From Vulcanimicrobiota bacterium (GTDB lineage Bacteria > Vulcanimicrobiota > Xenobia > Xenobiales > JADMJV01), in contig JAHBVR010000032.1 in the NCBI GenBank assembly GCA_019637395.1, forward strand, positions 1 through 45,069: a stretch of 45,069 nucleotides of DNA, in the 5' to 3' direction. The translations under genes and the position numbers were made by a program. Shown piece after piece: positions 16,166 through 25,216 of this stretch. The notes beneath the pieces were generated by a model that was not told where the DNA came from, made no database searches, and saw nothing but the letters and a program-made list of their open reading frames with translations. Positions within the stretch are counted from its first letter, which is position 1; the number at the start of each line of letters is the position of its first letter.

Positions 16166-17332
16166 ATGAAAGCGCCCAAAATACTTATGTCCGGCTACTT
16201 CGGCCTGGATAATCTCGGCGACGAGGCGATCTTCGAAGCGATGGTGCACAACTTCCGGAAACATTGCGCGGAAGTGGAACTGACCGCGCTGGTGGCTTCC
16301 CCCGAGCGGGCGCGCAGACTGGGCGTCAAAACCGTTCCTCGCAAAAAACTGCCCGCCCTCCTGAGCGCCCTCCGCCAGACCGACCTGCTGGTCTCGGGGG
16401 GCGGGGGCCTCATTCAGGACTCCACCGGCGTGGGCAGCGTGGTCTACTACCTGGGCCTGATCCGCCTGGCGGCCTGGCTGGGCAAACCCACCTTCCTTTA
16501 CGCCCAGGGCTTTGGCCCGGTGCGCACCGCCTGGGGCCGGCGCCTGTGCCGCTGGATGAGCCATTCGGTCAGCCTGGCCACCTTCCGCGACCAGGATTCC
16601 CTCGACGACTTCCGCCAACTGGCCGGCCCCAAGGTGCCAGCTTTTGTCACCTCCGATCCGGCTCTGCTCCTGCCCCCCTGCCCTCCCAAAGAACTGGGGG
16701 AGTTGCTTCAGAAGGAAGGCTTGAGCGGGGAAATCTCGCGCCTGGATGGCCCCACCGGCAAACATCAGGGCAGCGGCCCACTGGTGGCCGTGACCGTGCG
16801 CCCCTGGCCCAACTTCCACCTGGAGGCGGTGGCCGAGGGCTTGCAGCGCTTTCATGACGAACACCAGGCCCGCTATGTGCTGATGGCTTTCCATCCCGAG
16901 CAGGACCTGGCCATGTGCCGCCAACTGAAAGAAAAGCTCAAGGCCCCCAGCAGTCTGCTCGACCCCGCCTGGCAGCCGGCCCAGGTGGCCGGCTTCCTGC
17001 GCTGCTGCGATTTAGTCGTGGGAATGCGGCTCCATTCGCTGATCCTGGCGGCCGGAGCCCAGGTTCCCTGCCTGGGCCTGAGTTATGACCCCAAGGTCGA
17101 GCGCTTTGCCCGCCGGGCAGGGGCGGTGCCCCTCAAACTTGAAGAACTTTCCAGCCAGAGCCTTTTCACCGCTCTGCAGCATTTACTCCATGGCCGCCAC
17201 CAGGCCCGGCAAGCCGCCCGGCCCAAGGTGGAAGCCATGGAAAAAGTCGCTCAGGCTACCACCCGGGCGGCTCTGGCGTTAGCCCGCACCAGATCCACGC
17301 AAGAAGCTATCGGGGAGCTAGAGAATGCATGA
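16166..17332 (+). CDS. csaB: Polysaccharide pyruvyl transferase
   Basis: A 388-residue protein from ATG 16166; the open frame back to 16034 is unlikely because it overlaps grpE. The N-terminus SGYFGLDNLGDEAI is the hallmark of CsaB-type pyruvyltransferases. LVSGGGGLIQDSTG, AQGFGPV and the late G-M-R-L-H-S-L-I-L-A-A-G follow. CsaB adds ketal-pyruvate to cell-wall polysaccharide so that SLH-domain S-layer proteins can bind. It overlaps ftsE by 4 bp (ATGA), so it is co-translated with the division genes, an unusual partner set. No SLH protein is in the window. Confidence 0.9.
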   Translation: MKAPKILMSGYFGLDNLGDEAIFEAMVHNFRKHCAEVELTALVASPERARRLGVKTVPRKKLPALLSALRQTDLLVSGGGGLIQDSTGVGSVVYYLGLIRLAAWLGKPTFLYAQGFGPVRTAWGRRLCRWMSHSVSLATFRDQDSLDDFRQLAGPKVPAFVTSDPALLLPPCPPKELGELLQKEGLSGEISRLDGPTGKHQGSGPLVAVTVRPWPNFHLEAVAEGLQRFHDEHQARYVLMAFHPEQDLAMCRQLKEKLKAPSSLLDPAWQPAQVAGFLRCCDLVVGMRLHSLILAAGAQVPCLGLSYDPKVERFARRAGAVPLKLEELSSQSLFTALQHLLHGRHQARQAARPKVEAMEKVAQATTRAALALARTRSTQEAIGELENA

Positions 17333-18165
17333 CCGACTCTGAAGAAGAGATTTTGGATGAGCCCGCCTCCCTGCTCGATCCCAAGCCTATATTGGAGCGC
17401 GAGGTCAGCCCCCTGGCTCCGCCGCTGGAAACCTTGCCCATCGTGGAAGCCCCGCCCGGCCAGCCTATGGTGGAATATCTCAGCGTCAATCTAACCTATC
17501 CCAACGGCGTTCAGGCCCTCAAAGACGTCAATCTGGTGGTCAAAAAGGGCGAATTTGTCTTTCTGGTCGGCAGCACCGGTTCGGGTAAATCCAGCCTGCT
17601 CAAGATGATCCACCGGGAATTGGAGCCCACCACCGGCGCCGTTTACGTCGATCGCCAGGATATCTCCGAACTGAAGAAACACCAGATTCCCTACCTGCGC
17701 CGCAAATTGGGCGTGATCTTCCAAGATTTCCGGGTACTCCCCCACAAGACCGCCTACGAGAACGTAGCTTTCGCCCTGGAAGTGACGGGGGTGCACCATC
17801 GCTACATTCGGCCGCGCGTGCGCCGCGCCCTGGAACTGGTCAGCCTGAGCGAGAAATCCCACCGTCTGCCCGGAGAAATGTCGGGCGGCGAGCAGCAGCG
17901 CGTAGCCATCGCCCGCGCCCTGGTCAACGAACCGGTCTTGCTGATCGGCGACGAACCCACCGGCAACCTCGACCCCGACACCTCCTGGGATATCATGCAG
18001 ACCCTGTCACAGATCAACGCTTCCGGCACGACCGTGATGGTGGCCACCCACAACTCGCAAATCGTGGACGTGATGCGCAAGCGCGTGCTGGTCATGCAAC
18101 GCGGCACCCTTCTGCGCGACGAAGAGCGCGGCAGGTACACGGCCCAACCGGAGGCCAGGGGCTGA
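17329..18165 (+). CDS. ftsE: Cell division ATP-binding protein FtsE with N-terminal extension
   Basis: A 278-residue ABC ATPase. Walker [10 protein letters not shown] is at 81-89, the Q loop near FQDFRVLP, the signature [15 protein letters not shown] follows, and Walker B is [11 protein letters not shown]. FtsE normally has about 225 residues and begins almost directly with the ABC domain. Here 46 acidic, Pro-rich residues precede an internal ATG at 17467 that would give the normal length. The upstream start is supported by the ATGA overlap with csaB and GGGGAG about 10 bp before it. FtsEX transmits ATP hydrolysis to periplasmic peptidoglycan hydrolases at the septum. Confidence 0.94.
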   Translation: MTDSEEEILDEPASLLDPKPILEREVSPLAPPLETLPIVEAPPGQPMVEYLSVNLTYPNGVQALKDVNLVVKKGEFVFLVGSTGSGKSSLLKMIHRELEPTTGAVYVDRQDISELKKHQIPYLRRKLGVIFQDFRVLPHKTAYENVAFALEVTGVHHRYIRPRVRRALELVSLSEKSHRLPGEMSGGEQQRVAIARALVNEPVLLIGDEPTGNLDPDTSWDIMQTLSQINASGTTVMVATHNSQIVDVMRKRVLVMQRGTLLRDEERGRYTAQPEARG

Positions 18166-19040
18166 TGGGTCCCACCCTCTACTTCCTGCGTGAAGTCCTG
18201 ATCAATCTGCGCCGCAGCCCGCTCATGACCATCTCGGCCATCACCACCGTTATGGTGCTGCAATTGATTTTGGGCAGCTTCGCCTTGCTCTGGTTGAATC
18301 TCGACAACTGGACCCAGGCCTTTACCCAGCAGGTCCAGGTGGTGGCTTTTCTCGACGACGAGATCTCCCCCGAGGCGCTGGAAAAGCTACAGAAGAAAAT
18401 CCAGACTATCGGTCACGTCACTCAGGTGCGCTTCGTCGATCGCGACGCCGCCTTCCAACAGTTGCAGAAAGAAATGAAGGGCAAGATTTCGCTGGCTGAT
18501 GTAGGTGAGAATCCCCTCCCCGACCGCTTTGACGTGCGTGTGGATGAAGCGCGCTTCTTAGCCCCGGTGGCCGACAAGATTTTCAAGCTCAAAGGCATCT
18601 ATAAAGTCAAATACGGCGGAGACATCGCCAAGAAACTGATCAACCTGTCCAACACCGTCTCCTGGGTGGGAGGCGGAGTCAGTTCGCTGTTGGTGCTGGC
18701 CACCATCACCGTGGTCGGCAACACCATTCGCCTGACCGTCTTTGCCCGCCGCCGCGAGATCGAAATCATGCAGATGGTGGGCGCGGCCCGCTGGTTCATT
18801 CAAGTTCCCTTCGTCCTGGAAGGCATCGTCCAGAGTCTGGCCGGCAGCGCGCTGGCCATCGCCGTGCTCAGCCCCGGCTACGAAAGCCTGGCCGAGTGGA
18901 TGGCCGACACCCTGCCCTTTCTGCCCGGTCTGCCGGGGGAACAACTGGGCGAATGGCTCTACCCGCTACTGCTGATCCTGGGGGCGCTGGTGGGAGCCCT
19001 GGGCAGTCTGGTCTCGGTCAACCGGTATCTCAAAATATGA
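18165..19040 (+). CDS. ftsX: Cell division permease FtsX
   Basis: A 291-residue membrane protein, the partner of FtsE. It has a first membrane helix (about 22-45, [18 protein letters not shown]), a large extracytoplasmic loop (about 50-165) that in FtsX binds hydrolase activators, and three further helices (about 170-195, 215-245 and 260-285). The start overlaps the ftsE stop by one base. Arg-Arg-Ser-Pro-Leu-Met before helix 1 is characteristic. It is followed by a 4-bp overlap with the M23 peptidase gene, its probable target. Confidence 0.95.
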   Translation: MGPTLYFLREVLINLRRSPLMTISAITTVMVLQLILGSFALLWLNLDNWTQAFTQQVQVVAFLDDEISPEALEKLQKKIQTIGHVTQVRFVDRDAAFQQLQKEMKGKISLADVGENPLPDRFDVRVDEARFLAPVADKIFKLKGIYKVKYGGDIAKKLINLSNTVSWVGGGVSSLLVLATITVVGNTIRLTVFARRREIEIMQMVGAARWFIQVPFVLEGIVQSLAGSALAIAVLSPGYESLAEWMADTLPFLPGLPGEQLGEWLYPLLLILGALVGALGSLVSVNRYLKI

Positions 19041-20158
19041 GGCGCTGGCTACTGCTTCTGCTACTCCTGCAGCCGGCTCTGGGCCAACCCGGCGGTGACG
19101 AATACACCATTCGCAAAAACCTCATCAATGTCCGCAAGAAGCTAAAGATCTCCCAGAAACAACTGGCCGAGGCCAACCGGCAAGAGCAAGAACTGGCCGA
19201 CGAGTTAGGTATCACCGAAGGTCTGGTCGAGGAATTCTCCGAGCGCCTGCGCGAGGTGCGCACCGAACTGGCGCTGGCCAAAAGTCGCCATGAAATCCTT
19301 CGCCAACAAGTACAGGAAAGCCGCGAGAAACTCAAACACAAACGCCGCGCCCTGGGCTACCGCCTGCGCGAGATAGAACTGGAAGGGAACGCCACCTACC
19401 TGCATGTGCTGCTGCACGCCAAGAGCTTCACGCAGTTCATGACCAACGGCGAGTATCTGCAGCGAGTGGTGGACAGCCAGAAAAAGCTGATCGCGGCGGT
19501 GCAGCATGAGCGGGAAATCTACGAGCACCGGCGCGAGGCCGCGCAACGCACCGTCAATGAAATCCGCGGTCTGGAGTCAGACTTCCGCTCCAAGGTTTCC
19601 GACCTGGGCCAGATCCAGGACAAACAGGCCGATTTACTGGCCAAACTGCAGACCCATCGCAAGCGGCTGGAAAATTACGTGACCGGCCTGGAACATATCA
19701 GCCAGGAGATGGAGACCAAACTGCAGAGCATGATCAAGACGCGGGGCGCGGCGCTGGGACCGGTCATTCCAGGCACGGGGCGCTTCATCTGGCCGGTCAG
19801 CGGCCCGATTACTTCCCCCTTTGGCTATCGCGTTCATCCGGTCACCGGAGCCACCCGTTTCCACTCCGGCTTCGATATCGGCGTCGACCAGGGCACACCC
19901 ATTCGCTGTGCCGACAACGGCGTAGTGATTATGGCCGACTGGTACGGCGGCTACGGCAACTGCGTGATCGTGCAACACGACAACAACCTGAGCACCCTCT
20001 ACGGGCACCAGTCGCGCATCCTGGTCAAGAACGGGGACACCTTGATGCAGGGCCAGGTGCTCGGCGAGGTCGGCAGCACCGGTATGTCGACCGGTCCGCA
20101 CCTGCACTTTGAAGTGCGCCAAAACGGCACTCCCGTGGATCCGGGCGGCTACCTCTAG
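19037..20158 (+). CDS. EnvC-like M23 peptidoglycan endopeptidase controlled by FtsEX
   Basis: A 373-residue protein from ATG 19037 (ATGA overlap with ftsX). Residues 1-18 are a Sec signal peptide. Residues 25-235 form a long antiparallel coiled coil like EnvC/PcsB. The C-terminal LytM domain (about 250-373) keeps the full catalytic set: H276-x3-D280, Y322-G-H324 and H355-L-H357. EnvC of E. coli lacks the metal ligands and only activates amidases. This protein should therefore be able to cleave peptidoglycan cross-links directly. The overlapped ftsE-ftsX-M23 order strongly suggests it is the hydrolase gated by FtsEX. Confidence 0.93.
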   Translation: MRRWLLLLLLLQPALGQPGGDEYTIRKNLINVRKKLKISQKQLAEANRQEQELADELGITEGLVEEFSERLREVRTELALAKSRHEILRQQVQESREKLKHKRRALGYRLREIELEGNATYLHVLLHAKSFTQFMTNGEYLQRVVDSQKKLIAAVQHEREIYEHRREAAQRTVNEIRGLESDFRSKVSDLGQIQDKQADLLAKLQTHRKRLENYVTGLEHISQEMETKLQSMIKTRGAALGPVIPGTGRFIWPVSGPITSPFGYRVHPVTGATRFHSGFDIGVDQGTPIRCADNGVVIMADWYGGYGNCVIVQHDNNLSTLYGHQSRILVKNGDTLMQGQVLGEVGSTGMSTGPHLHFEVRQNGTPVDPGGYL

Positions 20159-21132
20159 GCTTTGGCGTAAACTAAGGCCGGGCTGCCGCCGATGGGCGCA
20201 TCATCTCGATGGATTTTACGCATCCCCCAGGCCGTAAGCCAGCCTTCGATATCGTCCAGAGCCACACTGCGCAGAGCGTTGCTGCTGTGGAACATCTGAT
20301 AGAAAAAACGCTCGCCCAGGCGCAGGCGCATGGTCTGCTGGGGCGCGTCCGCCAGTTCCGACTCGGAGGCAATCACCAGAACGCCGCCTTTGCGCAAGCT
20401 GTCCACGGCTTTCCGCAGAGCCACCTCAGGCTCCTGACAGAGGGCCAGGGCGCGGTGAAAAACGGCCACGTCGAAGCGACTGCGGTAACTCGTTTCTTCC
20501 GGCAGACCCACCACCACCACCGCCCTGGTCACCCGCTCGGCCTCGCGAGCGCAATCATAGTCCCATTCCAGGCCGGTTAATTCCAAATGCGGATATTCCT
20601 GGCGCAAGATCTCCAGACCCAGACCGAAGCCGCAGCCAAACTCGATCAGGCGCTTGCTGGACAGCAGCTTTTGCTGTAGCTCCGGCAGACTGGGGACCCA
20701 TTCCAACCACAGCCATCGATAAGAGGCTTTGAGGCCTTCAGCCAGATGGAGGCGCAGATTCAAACTGGACTCCGGCAGAGCGCGACCTCGAAAGACTGCT
20801 TCCAGCGTCTCGTAGACGCGGTTGCTCAGTTGCACATAGGTGCTCCCCCAGGCTCCCGTGCCACTGAGCAAAGGTTCCCAACCAGCGGCCACTTTCCAAG
20901 TCTCGTCCTGTCCGGGAGCCAGGAAATCGTAAGCGTGGGCGGCCCGGCACCAGACTTCGACGTAGTCCGATTCATAACCAAGCCCCTGAGCCAGGCTTTC
21001 CGCGCTCCGCTCAGGCCGGTCCAGCAGGGAACGGAAAAGTCCCAGCTCTCGGCCCACATGGAGCAGCCAGGTAGCCCAAAATCCTTCATAGTATCCGCGT
21101 AGTTGCTGCCAACGCTGCTCGACTTCGGTCAA
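20155..21132 (-). CDS. Class I SAM-dependent methyltransferase with N-terminal winged-helix domain
   Basis: A 325-residue protein. Residues 10-75 resemble the dimerisation/winged-helix domain of O-methyltransferase-type enzymes (LGLFRSLLDRP...SAESLAQGLG). The Rossmann fold starts with motif I EFGCGFG at 164-170, an acidic LTGLEWD strand and FDVAVFHRAL. The substrate is unknown. The start is TTG 21132, only 2 bp after the HD-GYP stop, without a good Shine-Dalgarno sequence, so it is probably translationally coupled. It overlaps the M23 gene by 4 bp tail to tail. Confidence 0.85.
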   Translation of the reverse strand: MTEVEQRWQQLRGYYEGFWATWLLHVGRELGLFRSLLDRPERSAESLAQGLGYESDYVEVWCRAAHAYDFLAPGQDETWKVAAGWEPLLSGTGAWGSTYVQLSNRVYETLEAVFRGRALPESSLNLRLHLAEGLKASYRWLWLEWVPSLPELQQKLLSSKRLIEFGCGFGLGLEILRQEYPHLELTGLEWDYDCAREAERVTRAVVVVGLPEETSYRSRFDVAVFHRALALCQEPEVALRKAVDSLRKGGVLVIASESELADAPQQTMRLRLGERFFYQMFHSSNALRSVALDDIEGWLTAWGMRKIHRDDAPIGGSPALVYAKA

Positions 21133-21134
21133 AA

Positions 21135-22253
21135 TTATAGTCCCAGGGAAACCGTTACCGGAACGCTTTCTTCTCCGCGCTCGATAGCTCGCAGGAAGGC
21201 TTCAACGACGTTGGGGTCCAGTTGCGTACCGGCATTCTTGCGCAATTCCTCCACGGCCACCTGGCGCGGCAAGGCTTTCCGATAAGGACGGTCACTGGTC
21301 ATGGCGTCCCAGGTGTCGGCCACCGAAATGATGCGCGCGAAAATGTGGATCGCTTCGCCGGCCAGGCCGTCCGGATAGCCTCGACCATCCCAACGCTCCT
21401 GGTGCTGGCGAATCGATTGCTTGATGCGCAAGGGTACATCGATGGGCTGCACCAAATGCTCACCCATCTCCGCGTGGCGCTCCATCTTCTCGCGCTCGTC
21501 GTTGTCGAGCTTGCCGGGTTTCTGGAGAACGGCGTCAGGCACGCCGATCTTGCCGACGTCGTGGAGAAAGCTGCAGACTTCCAGGTCGCGGATGTCCTCG
21601 CTCGGCATATTGAGTTCGCGGGCGATAGCCAGGCAGAAGCTGCAGACGCGCTCGACATGGCCACGGGTGTACTCATCCTTGGCTTCGATGGCGTTGGCCA
21701 GCACCAGGATGATTTCTTTCTTCATGTTGTAAAGACGCGCGTTCTCGATAGCCCCGGCGGCCTGCATGGCGATGGCGTTGAGCAATTCGAGATTTTCTTC
21801 GCGGAAGATGCCCGCCCGCAGCCGATTATCCACATAGACCAGACCGCGGATTTGATCATGAAACAAAATCGGCACGGCCATGATCGAACGAATATTGTTC
21901 ATGGCCACCGTCTGAATCGAAGAAAATCGACCATCCGCCATGGCGTTGGAGGAAAGAATGGGCTCGCGGGTGTCGATCACCTGGCGCACGATGCTGCGCG
22001 AAAAGCTGAAGTCTTCGGTTTCGATGACGGTTTTATCCATTCCGCGGGCGCCCACCATCCTGGGCTCCCCTTGCTCATTGAGCAAGAACAGACAGCCTCG
22101 CTCCGCCTTGAGCACCTCGATCACCTTGTCCATGACCATTTTAACGACTTCCGGGAACTCGAGGGAGGAATTAAAGTAGCGCCCGATCTCCAGGAGCAGG
22201 CGAAGTAAATTTGAATCGGCGGGCGCCGGTGCGACGCTGTCCGTATCTGGCAT
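21135..22253 (-). CDS. GAF domain plus HD-GYP cyclic-di-GMP phosphodiesterase
   Basis: A 372-residue cytoplasmic protein. The GAF sensor domain covers about 30-175 (ERGCLFLLN, IRSIMAVPI, GLVYVDNR). The HD-GYP domain covers about 180-360, with H231-D232 in FLHDVGKIG and the G292-Y293-P294 signature in RWDGRGYPDGL. HD-GYP enzymes hydrolyse c-di-GMP to GMP using a two- or three-metal centre. It lies 44 bp downstream of the pilin-like operon on the same strand, so control of pilus or surface behaviour is a reasonable inference. The ligand of the GAF domain is unknown. Confidence 0.94.
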   Translation of the reverse strand: MPDTDSVAPAPADSNLLRLLLEIGRYFNSSLEFPEVVKMVMDKVIEVLKAERGCLFLLNEQGEPRMVGARGMDKTVIETEDFSFSRSIVRQVIDTREPILSSNAMADGRFSSIQTVAMNNIRSIMAVPILFHDQIRGLVYVDNRLRAGIFREENLELLNAIAMQAAGAIENARLYNMKKEIILVLANAIEAKDEYTRGHVERVCSFCLAIARELNMPSEDIRDLEVCSFLHDVGKIGVPDAVLQKPGKLDNDEREKMERHAEMGEHLVQPIDVPLRIKQSIRQHQERWDGRGYPDGLAGEAIHIFARIISVADTWDAMTSDRPYRKALPRQVAVEELRKNAGTQLDPNVVEAFLRAIERGEESVPVTVSLGL

Positions 22254-22297
22254 AACCGGGCGTTCGACGGTGACGGATCGAGGCCCTCTCTAAGTTC

Positions 22298-23746
22298 TTA
22301 GAGGGGTTGGCGGGAGAGAATCATCGGTTCGATGCCGGGCGCGGGCAAATTCCCCGGACCGCTAACCACCAGGTCACCGTTCGCGGAACGGGCGTTGCTT
22401 GCCGTATCCTGGTCACTACTTGCCGAAAAACTCGAGCTGCCGCCGTCGGTGGTGCTGAAGTTGGCGCTGTCAGTCGTGCTTCTGTTGGTTGGCCGGCGCG
22501 CGGTGGTAGCGCTCACATCGTAGACAAAGCGTGGCCTTACGAAAGGCGAAAGGCCCGGGGGGAACTTGACTTCCAGGGCACGTGCGCTAAAAGCGCCGCG
22601 AATTTCGCGAGTATTTGCATCGGCTTCGAGACTGACGCGATGGCCGTCGGCCACCAGCGCCACTCCCCCGCCCTGGGACAACTTGAAATTGAGCAGCGGA
22701 TCGGGAGCGGAACCATTGGGACGGGCCACCTGCAAGGTGAAGCGAAAGTTCTGGGCCGAGCCGTGCGCATTGCTCAGGCCCAGGCGACCCGGGCCGAGGT
22801 GAATTTTGCTGACGAAAACCTTGGCGCTGTCGGTGCTATCCACACGCAGAGTACCGCCCTGACCGGCAGGTGTGTCGCCGGACAAACTCAGGTTGTCAAA
22901 GTGGTAAGTGCCGTTGAGATGCACATTGGCCTGGGGAGAAATCTCCAGCGACCCATAATGTCCGGGTGGGAGAGGCCCGTCAAAGTCGTTGGGCAGGCTC
23001 AAGCCGGCCACGAAAGGCAGGCCGGAGGGCGGCGAAAAGGTGGGCACATTAATAGGACCACCGTCCGGAGAGACCGGCACCGTCGCGCCCGGTTGAAAGT
23101 GGACCACATCCTGGGAAACCCCTCTGGGAATCCGGAAGTTGCCGCTAAAGCTCGCCACCTCGCCCAAATCGAGCACGTGAGTCTGGCCCCCGAAAGGCAA
23201 AGGCGGAGCAGCGCCGCCGTCGTAATCAGAAGCGCACACCGACTCGTTGGAGACCGGTTGACCGGTCAGGCCGTCCCAAGCGCTAAAGTCAACTGCGTCC
23301 GGCGAATTGACGTACAGGCTGCGCACCTGCGCCCCCGACGAACCCGACGGCATCCCGTAACAAACCAGCGCTCCCACGCGGGCGCTGGCCAGCGGGGCGG
23401 AACCCTGATGCTGGCCGGCCCGTCCTTCGGCCACCCAATACTCGAAGCCCTTGGGCACGGCCACAGGAGCACCTGGCGTATCAAATCGATACGCTTGAAC
23501 AGTCACGGTGTCGAACGGATGGGTGGCCGAAAGCGAATTCAGTGAGAGCACGGAGCCGGCCATCACGGTATGAGAAACGCAATATTCCAGGCCATAATCG
23601 GCCATTTGGCGCGCTCGTTCCTGGTAATATTGATGATTGGCCAGGCCGAGATCGCCGTTGGTCATATGAGCCGCACTTAAGCCCAGCATCAGTGTCACGC
23701 CAGCCACACAAAGGCTGAGCGGTAAGGCATATCCGCGTTTTTTCAT
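22298..23746 (-). CDS. Type IV pilin-like / PilX-GspK-type secreted protein
   Basis: A 482-residue protein. The N-terminus KKRGYALPLSLCVAGVTLML has a prepilin-peptidase-like G before a 20-residue hydrophobic helix, but the usual Glu at +5 is Leu. This is as in PilX/GspK-type minor pilins, which often lack it. The rest is an extracellular, beta-rich domain with Gly, Pro, Ser and Asn. The C-terminal third has a Thr/Ser/Asn-rich low-complexity region (about 420-465). It is the last of three consecutive pilin-like genes, a set that primes pilus or pseudopilus assembly. Exact assignment is uncertain. Confidence 0.7.
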   Translation of the reverse strand: MKKRGYALPLSLCVAGVTLMLGLSAAHMTNGDLGLANHQYYQERARQMADYGLEYCVSHTVMAGSVLSLNSLSATHPFDTVTVQAYRFDTPGAPVAVPKGFEYWVAEGRAGQHQGSAPLASARVGALVCYGMPSGSSGAQVRSLYVNSPDAVDFSAWDGLTGQPVSNESVCASDYDGGAAPPLPFGGQTHVLDLGEVASFSGNFRIPRGVSQDVVHFQPGATVPVSPDGGPINVPTFSPPSGLPFVAGLSLPNDFDGPLPPGHYGSLEISPQANVHLNGTYHFDNLSLSGDTPAGQGGTLRVDSTDSAKVFVSKIHLGPGRLGLSNAHGSAQNFRFTLQVARPNGSAPDPLLNFKLSQGGGVALVADGHRVSLEADANTREIRGAFSARALEVKFPPGLSPFVRPRFVYDVSATTARRPTNRSTTDSANFSTTDGGSSSFSASSDQDTASNARSANGDLVVSGPGNLPAPGIEPMILSRQPL

Positions 23747-23765
23747 AGCACCTCCAGTATAGCAG

Positions 23766-24365
23766 TTATGGCACCAAAAAGCTGCTGGTCATGTGATAGC
23801 GAGTGGAGGGATTGCCGGAGTTGCTCGTTTCACTCTCCAGCTCCACCGTCACGATGCGCGAGTCGACGGACACCTGAAAGCGCCGCACCGCGGAAGCCAG
23901 GCGCCGCCTGGAGCTCAAAGTAGAAAAGGCCATAAGAGAAGAGGGCTGGTCGTCCAGGTCCACCAGCAGAAACGGCCTGGCCCCCCCGCTCAGAGGCAAC
24001 TCGCTGCGCCAGACCAGGCCGTCCGGTTGGCGCCAAATCCCGACCCACTTCTGCCAGAGAAGCTGGCCGTTGTCGGCGAATTCCCCCAACCCGGGCTGCC
24101 CTTCCAAGGGCCGGCTGCTGAGGAACCAGGTTTCGTTGACCGCGGGCACAGGTTGGTAGGTCTGCGAATGTCCTCGGGTTAATTCCGCCTGAAAAGCTTG
24201 CATGCAATGAGCAGCTTCGCGCTGCACCCGAGAAACTTGTTGAAAAACGCGCGTGTAGCGATGACTCAAAACGAAAACGCCGGCGATCAAACTGGTGATG
24301 AGGCCGAAAACCGCCAGCGCCACCAGTGCCTCCACCAGGCTGACGGCGCGCCTGCCCGATTTCAT
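23766..24365 (-). CDS. Prepilin-like protein (PilW/GspJ type)
   Basis: A 199-residue protein with a short basic leader (MKSGRRA) and then VSLVEALVALAVFGLITSLI, the type III prepilin helix with Glu at +5 when cleavage is after Ala7. The following 160 residues form a globular pilin domain. It overlaps the upstream gene by 4 bp and the downstream gene follows after 19 bp. Its order and size fit a minor pseudopilin of the GspJ/PilW kind. No pil or gsp ATPase or platform gene is in the window, so whether it serves pili, secretion or competence is not known. Confidence 0.8.
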   Translation of the reverse strand: MKSGRRAVSLVEALVALAVFGLITSLIAGVFVLSHRYTRVFQQVSRVQREAAHCMQAFQAELTRGHSQTYQPVPAVNETWFLSSRPLEGQPGLGEFADNGQLLWQKWVGIWRQPDGLVWRSELPLSGGARPFLLVDLDDQPSSLMAFSTLSSRRRLASAVRRFQVSVDSRIVTVELESETSNSGNPSTRYHMTSSFLVP

Positions 24366-24754
24366 CGGGGGGAGCTGGCTCCCACCAACTGGATCTCTTT
24401 TACTTTACCCGAATGCTCCCACTGAACCGTAACTTTCCAGAGGATAGGGTCGGAGCCCGCCGGACTGTCCTTGTCGACTCGATAAAAATAGGTACTCTGA
24501 GCAGAACGCCCCTGGACAAGGAGAGTCGAATCGACCGTCTGATTGCCGATGGCCAGAGCCGGCGCGGCGATTTTCTGACGCTCCAGCACCTGGCGGCCCA
24601 AATTGACGGCGCCACTCATGCGGGCGGCCTGCAAACTCCCCTGGTAACTGGTGGGAAACAAACTCCCGACCAGCAGGACAACCACCAAAATGATCAGGAA
24701 ACCGGCGATGATCTCCAACAACACCGATCCCGAGCGTATGGCAATTCTCCTCAT
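24362..24754 (-). CDS. Prepilin-like protein (PilV/GspI type)
   Basis: A 130-residue protein: basic leader (MRRIAIRSG), then SVLLEIIAGFLIILVVVLLV with Glu at +5 after the Gly, the standard prepilin peptidase site and helix. The rest is a small soluble domain. First gene of the three-gene pilin-like operon, with a plausible promoter directly upstream. It has no clear Shine-Dalgarno sequence at ATG 24754. Confidence 0.8.
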   Translation of the reverse strand: MRRIAIRSGSVLLEIIAGFLIILVVVLLVGSLFPTSYQGSLQAARMSGAVNLGRQVLERQKIAAPALAIGNQTVDSTLLVQGRSAQSTYFYRVDKDSPAGSDPILWKVTVQWEHSGKVKEIQLVGASSPR

Positions 24755-24775
24755 TCAAAGGGTAAATTCGGTTAT

Positions 24776-24804
24776 AAAATAAGCCTCCTGCCGGGTTCGA
24801 ACAA
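24776..24804 (-). promoter_or_regulatory. Candidate promoter of the pilin-like operon
   Basis: On the minus strand TTGTTC (24804-24799), a 17-bp spacer and TATTTT (24781-24776), about 20 bp before the first start codon. Matches are moderate. Confidence 0.45.
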
Positions 24805-24845
24805 GTTTAACAAGACGGTAACTTCAGTTAACTTTGGCAGCCCTA

Positions 24846-24874
24846 TTGCGCCTCCGGAAGGACGGTGCTATACT
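24846..24874 (+). promoter_or_regulatory. Promoter of rpsT
   Basis: TTGCGC (24846-24851), a 17-bp spacer and TATACT (24869-24874) with an extended TGC just before it. The leader to the GTG start is about 35 nt. Confidence 0.75.
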
Positions 24875-24914
24875 GCGCGGACCTTTTTAGAAGAAGCCCC
24901 AGGAGGAATCAATC

Positions 24915-25175
24915 GTGGCCAACACATCGAGTGCCAAGAAAGCCGTCCGTGTAATCGCCAAGCGCACCGAGCGTAACCGCGGAATCCGCACCGGCATCAA
25001 AACCGCCGTCAAAAAAGTTGTCAAAGCCGAACCCGGCAAGTCCGAAGAAGCGCTGCGCGAAGCCGTGAAAACGCTTGACCAGGCGGCCGCCAAGAATATC
25101 ATTCACAAAAATAAGGCGGCCCGCAAGAAGTCCCGCCTGGCCAAGCAAGTCAACAAAGCCGCCGCCGCCAAGTAA
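24915..25175 (+). CDS. rpsT: 30S ribosomal protein S20
   Basis: An 86-residue, very basic, Ala/Lys-rich helical protein with the S20 pattern (MANTSSAKKAVRV, RNRGIRTGIKTAVKK, AAKNIIHKNKAARKKSRL). It binds 16S rRNA early in 30S assembly. The GTG start has AGGAGG 8 bp upstream, and a monocistronic promoter precedes it. A GTG/TTG start on rpsT is also known elsewhere and lowers expression in E. coli. Confidence 0.97.
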   Translation: MANTSSAKKAVRVIAKRTERNRGIRTGIKTAVKKVVKAEPGKSEEALREAVKTLDQAAAKNIIHKNKAARKKSRLAKQVNKAAAAK

Positions 25176-25183
25176 GTCAAGTC

Positions 25184-25212
25184 TTGCCTGTTCGTTGGCC
25201 AGATGCTAAGGT
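25184..25212 (+). promoter_or_regulatory. Candidate promoter of the 6S-like RNA
   Basis: TTGCCT (25184-25189), a 17-bp spacer and TAAGGT (25207-25212). The hexamers are weak, but the predicted start at about 25219 coincides with the base of the RNA's closing stem. Confidence 0.4.
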
Positions 25213-25216
25213 GATC

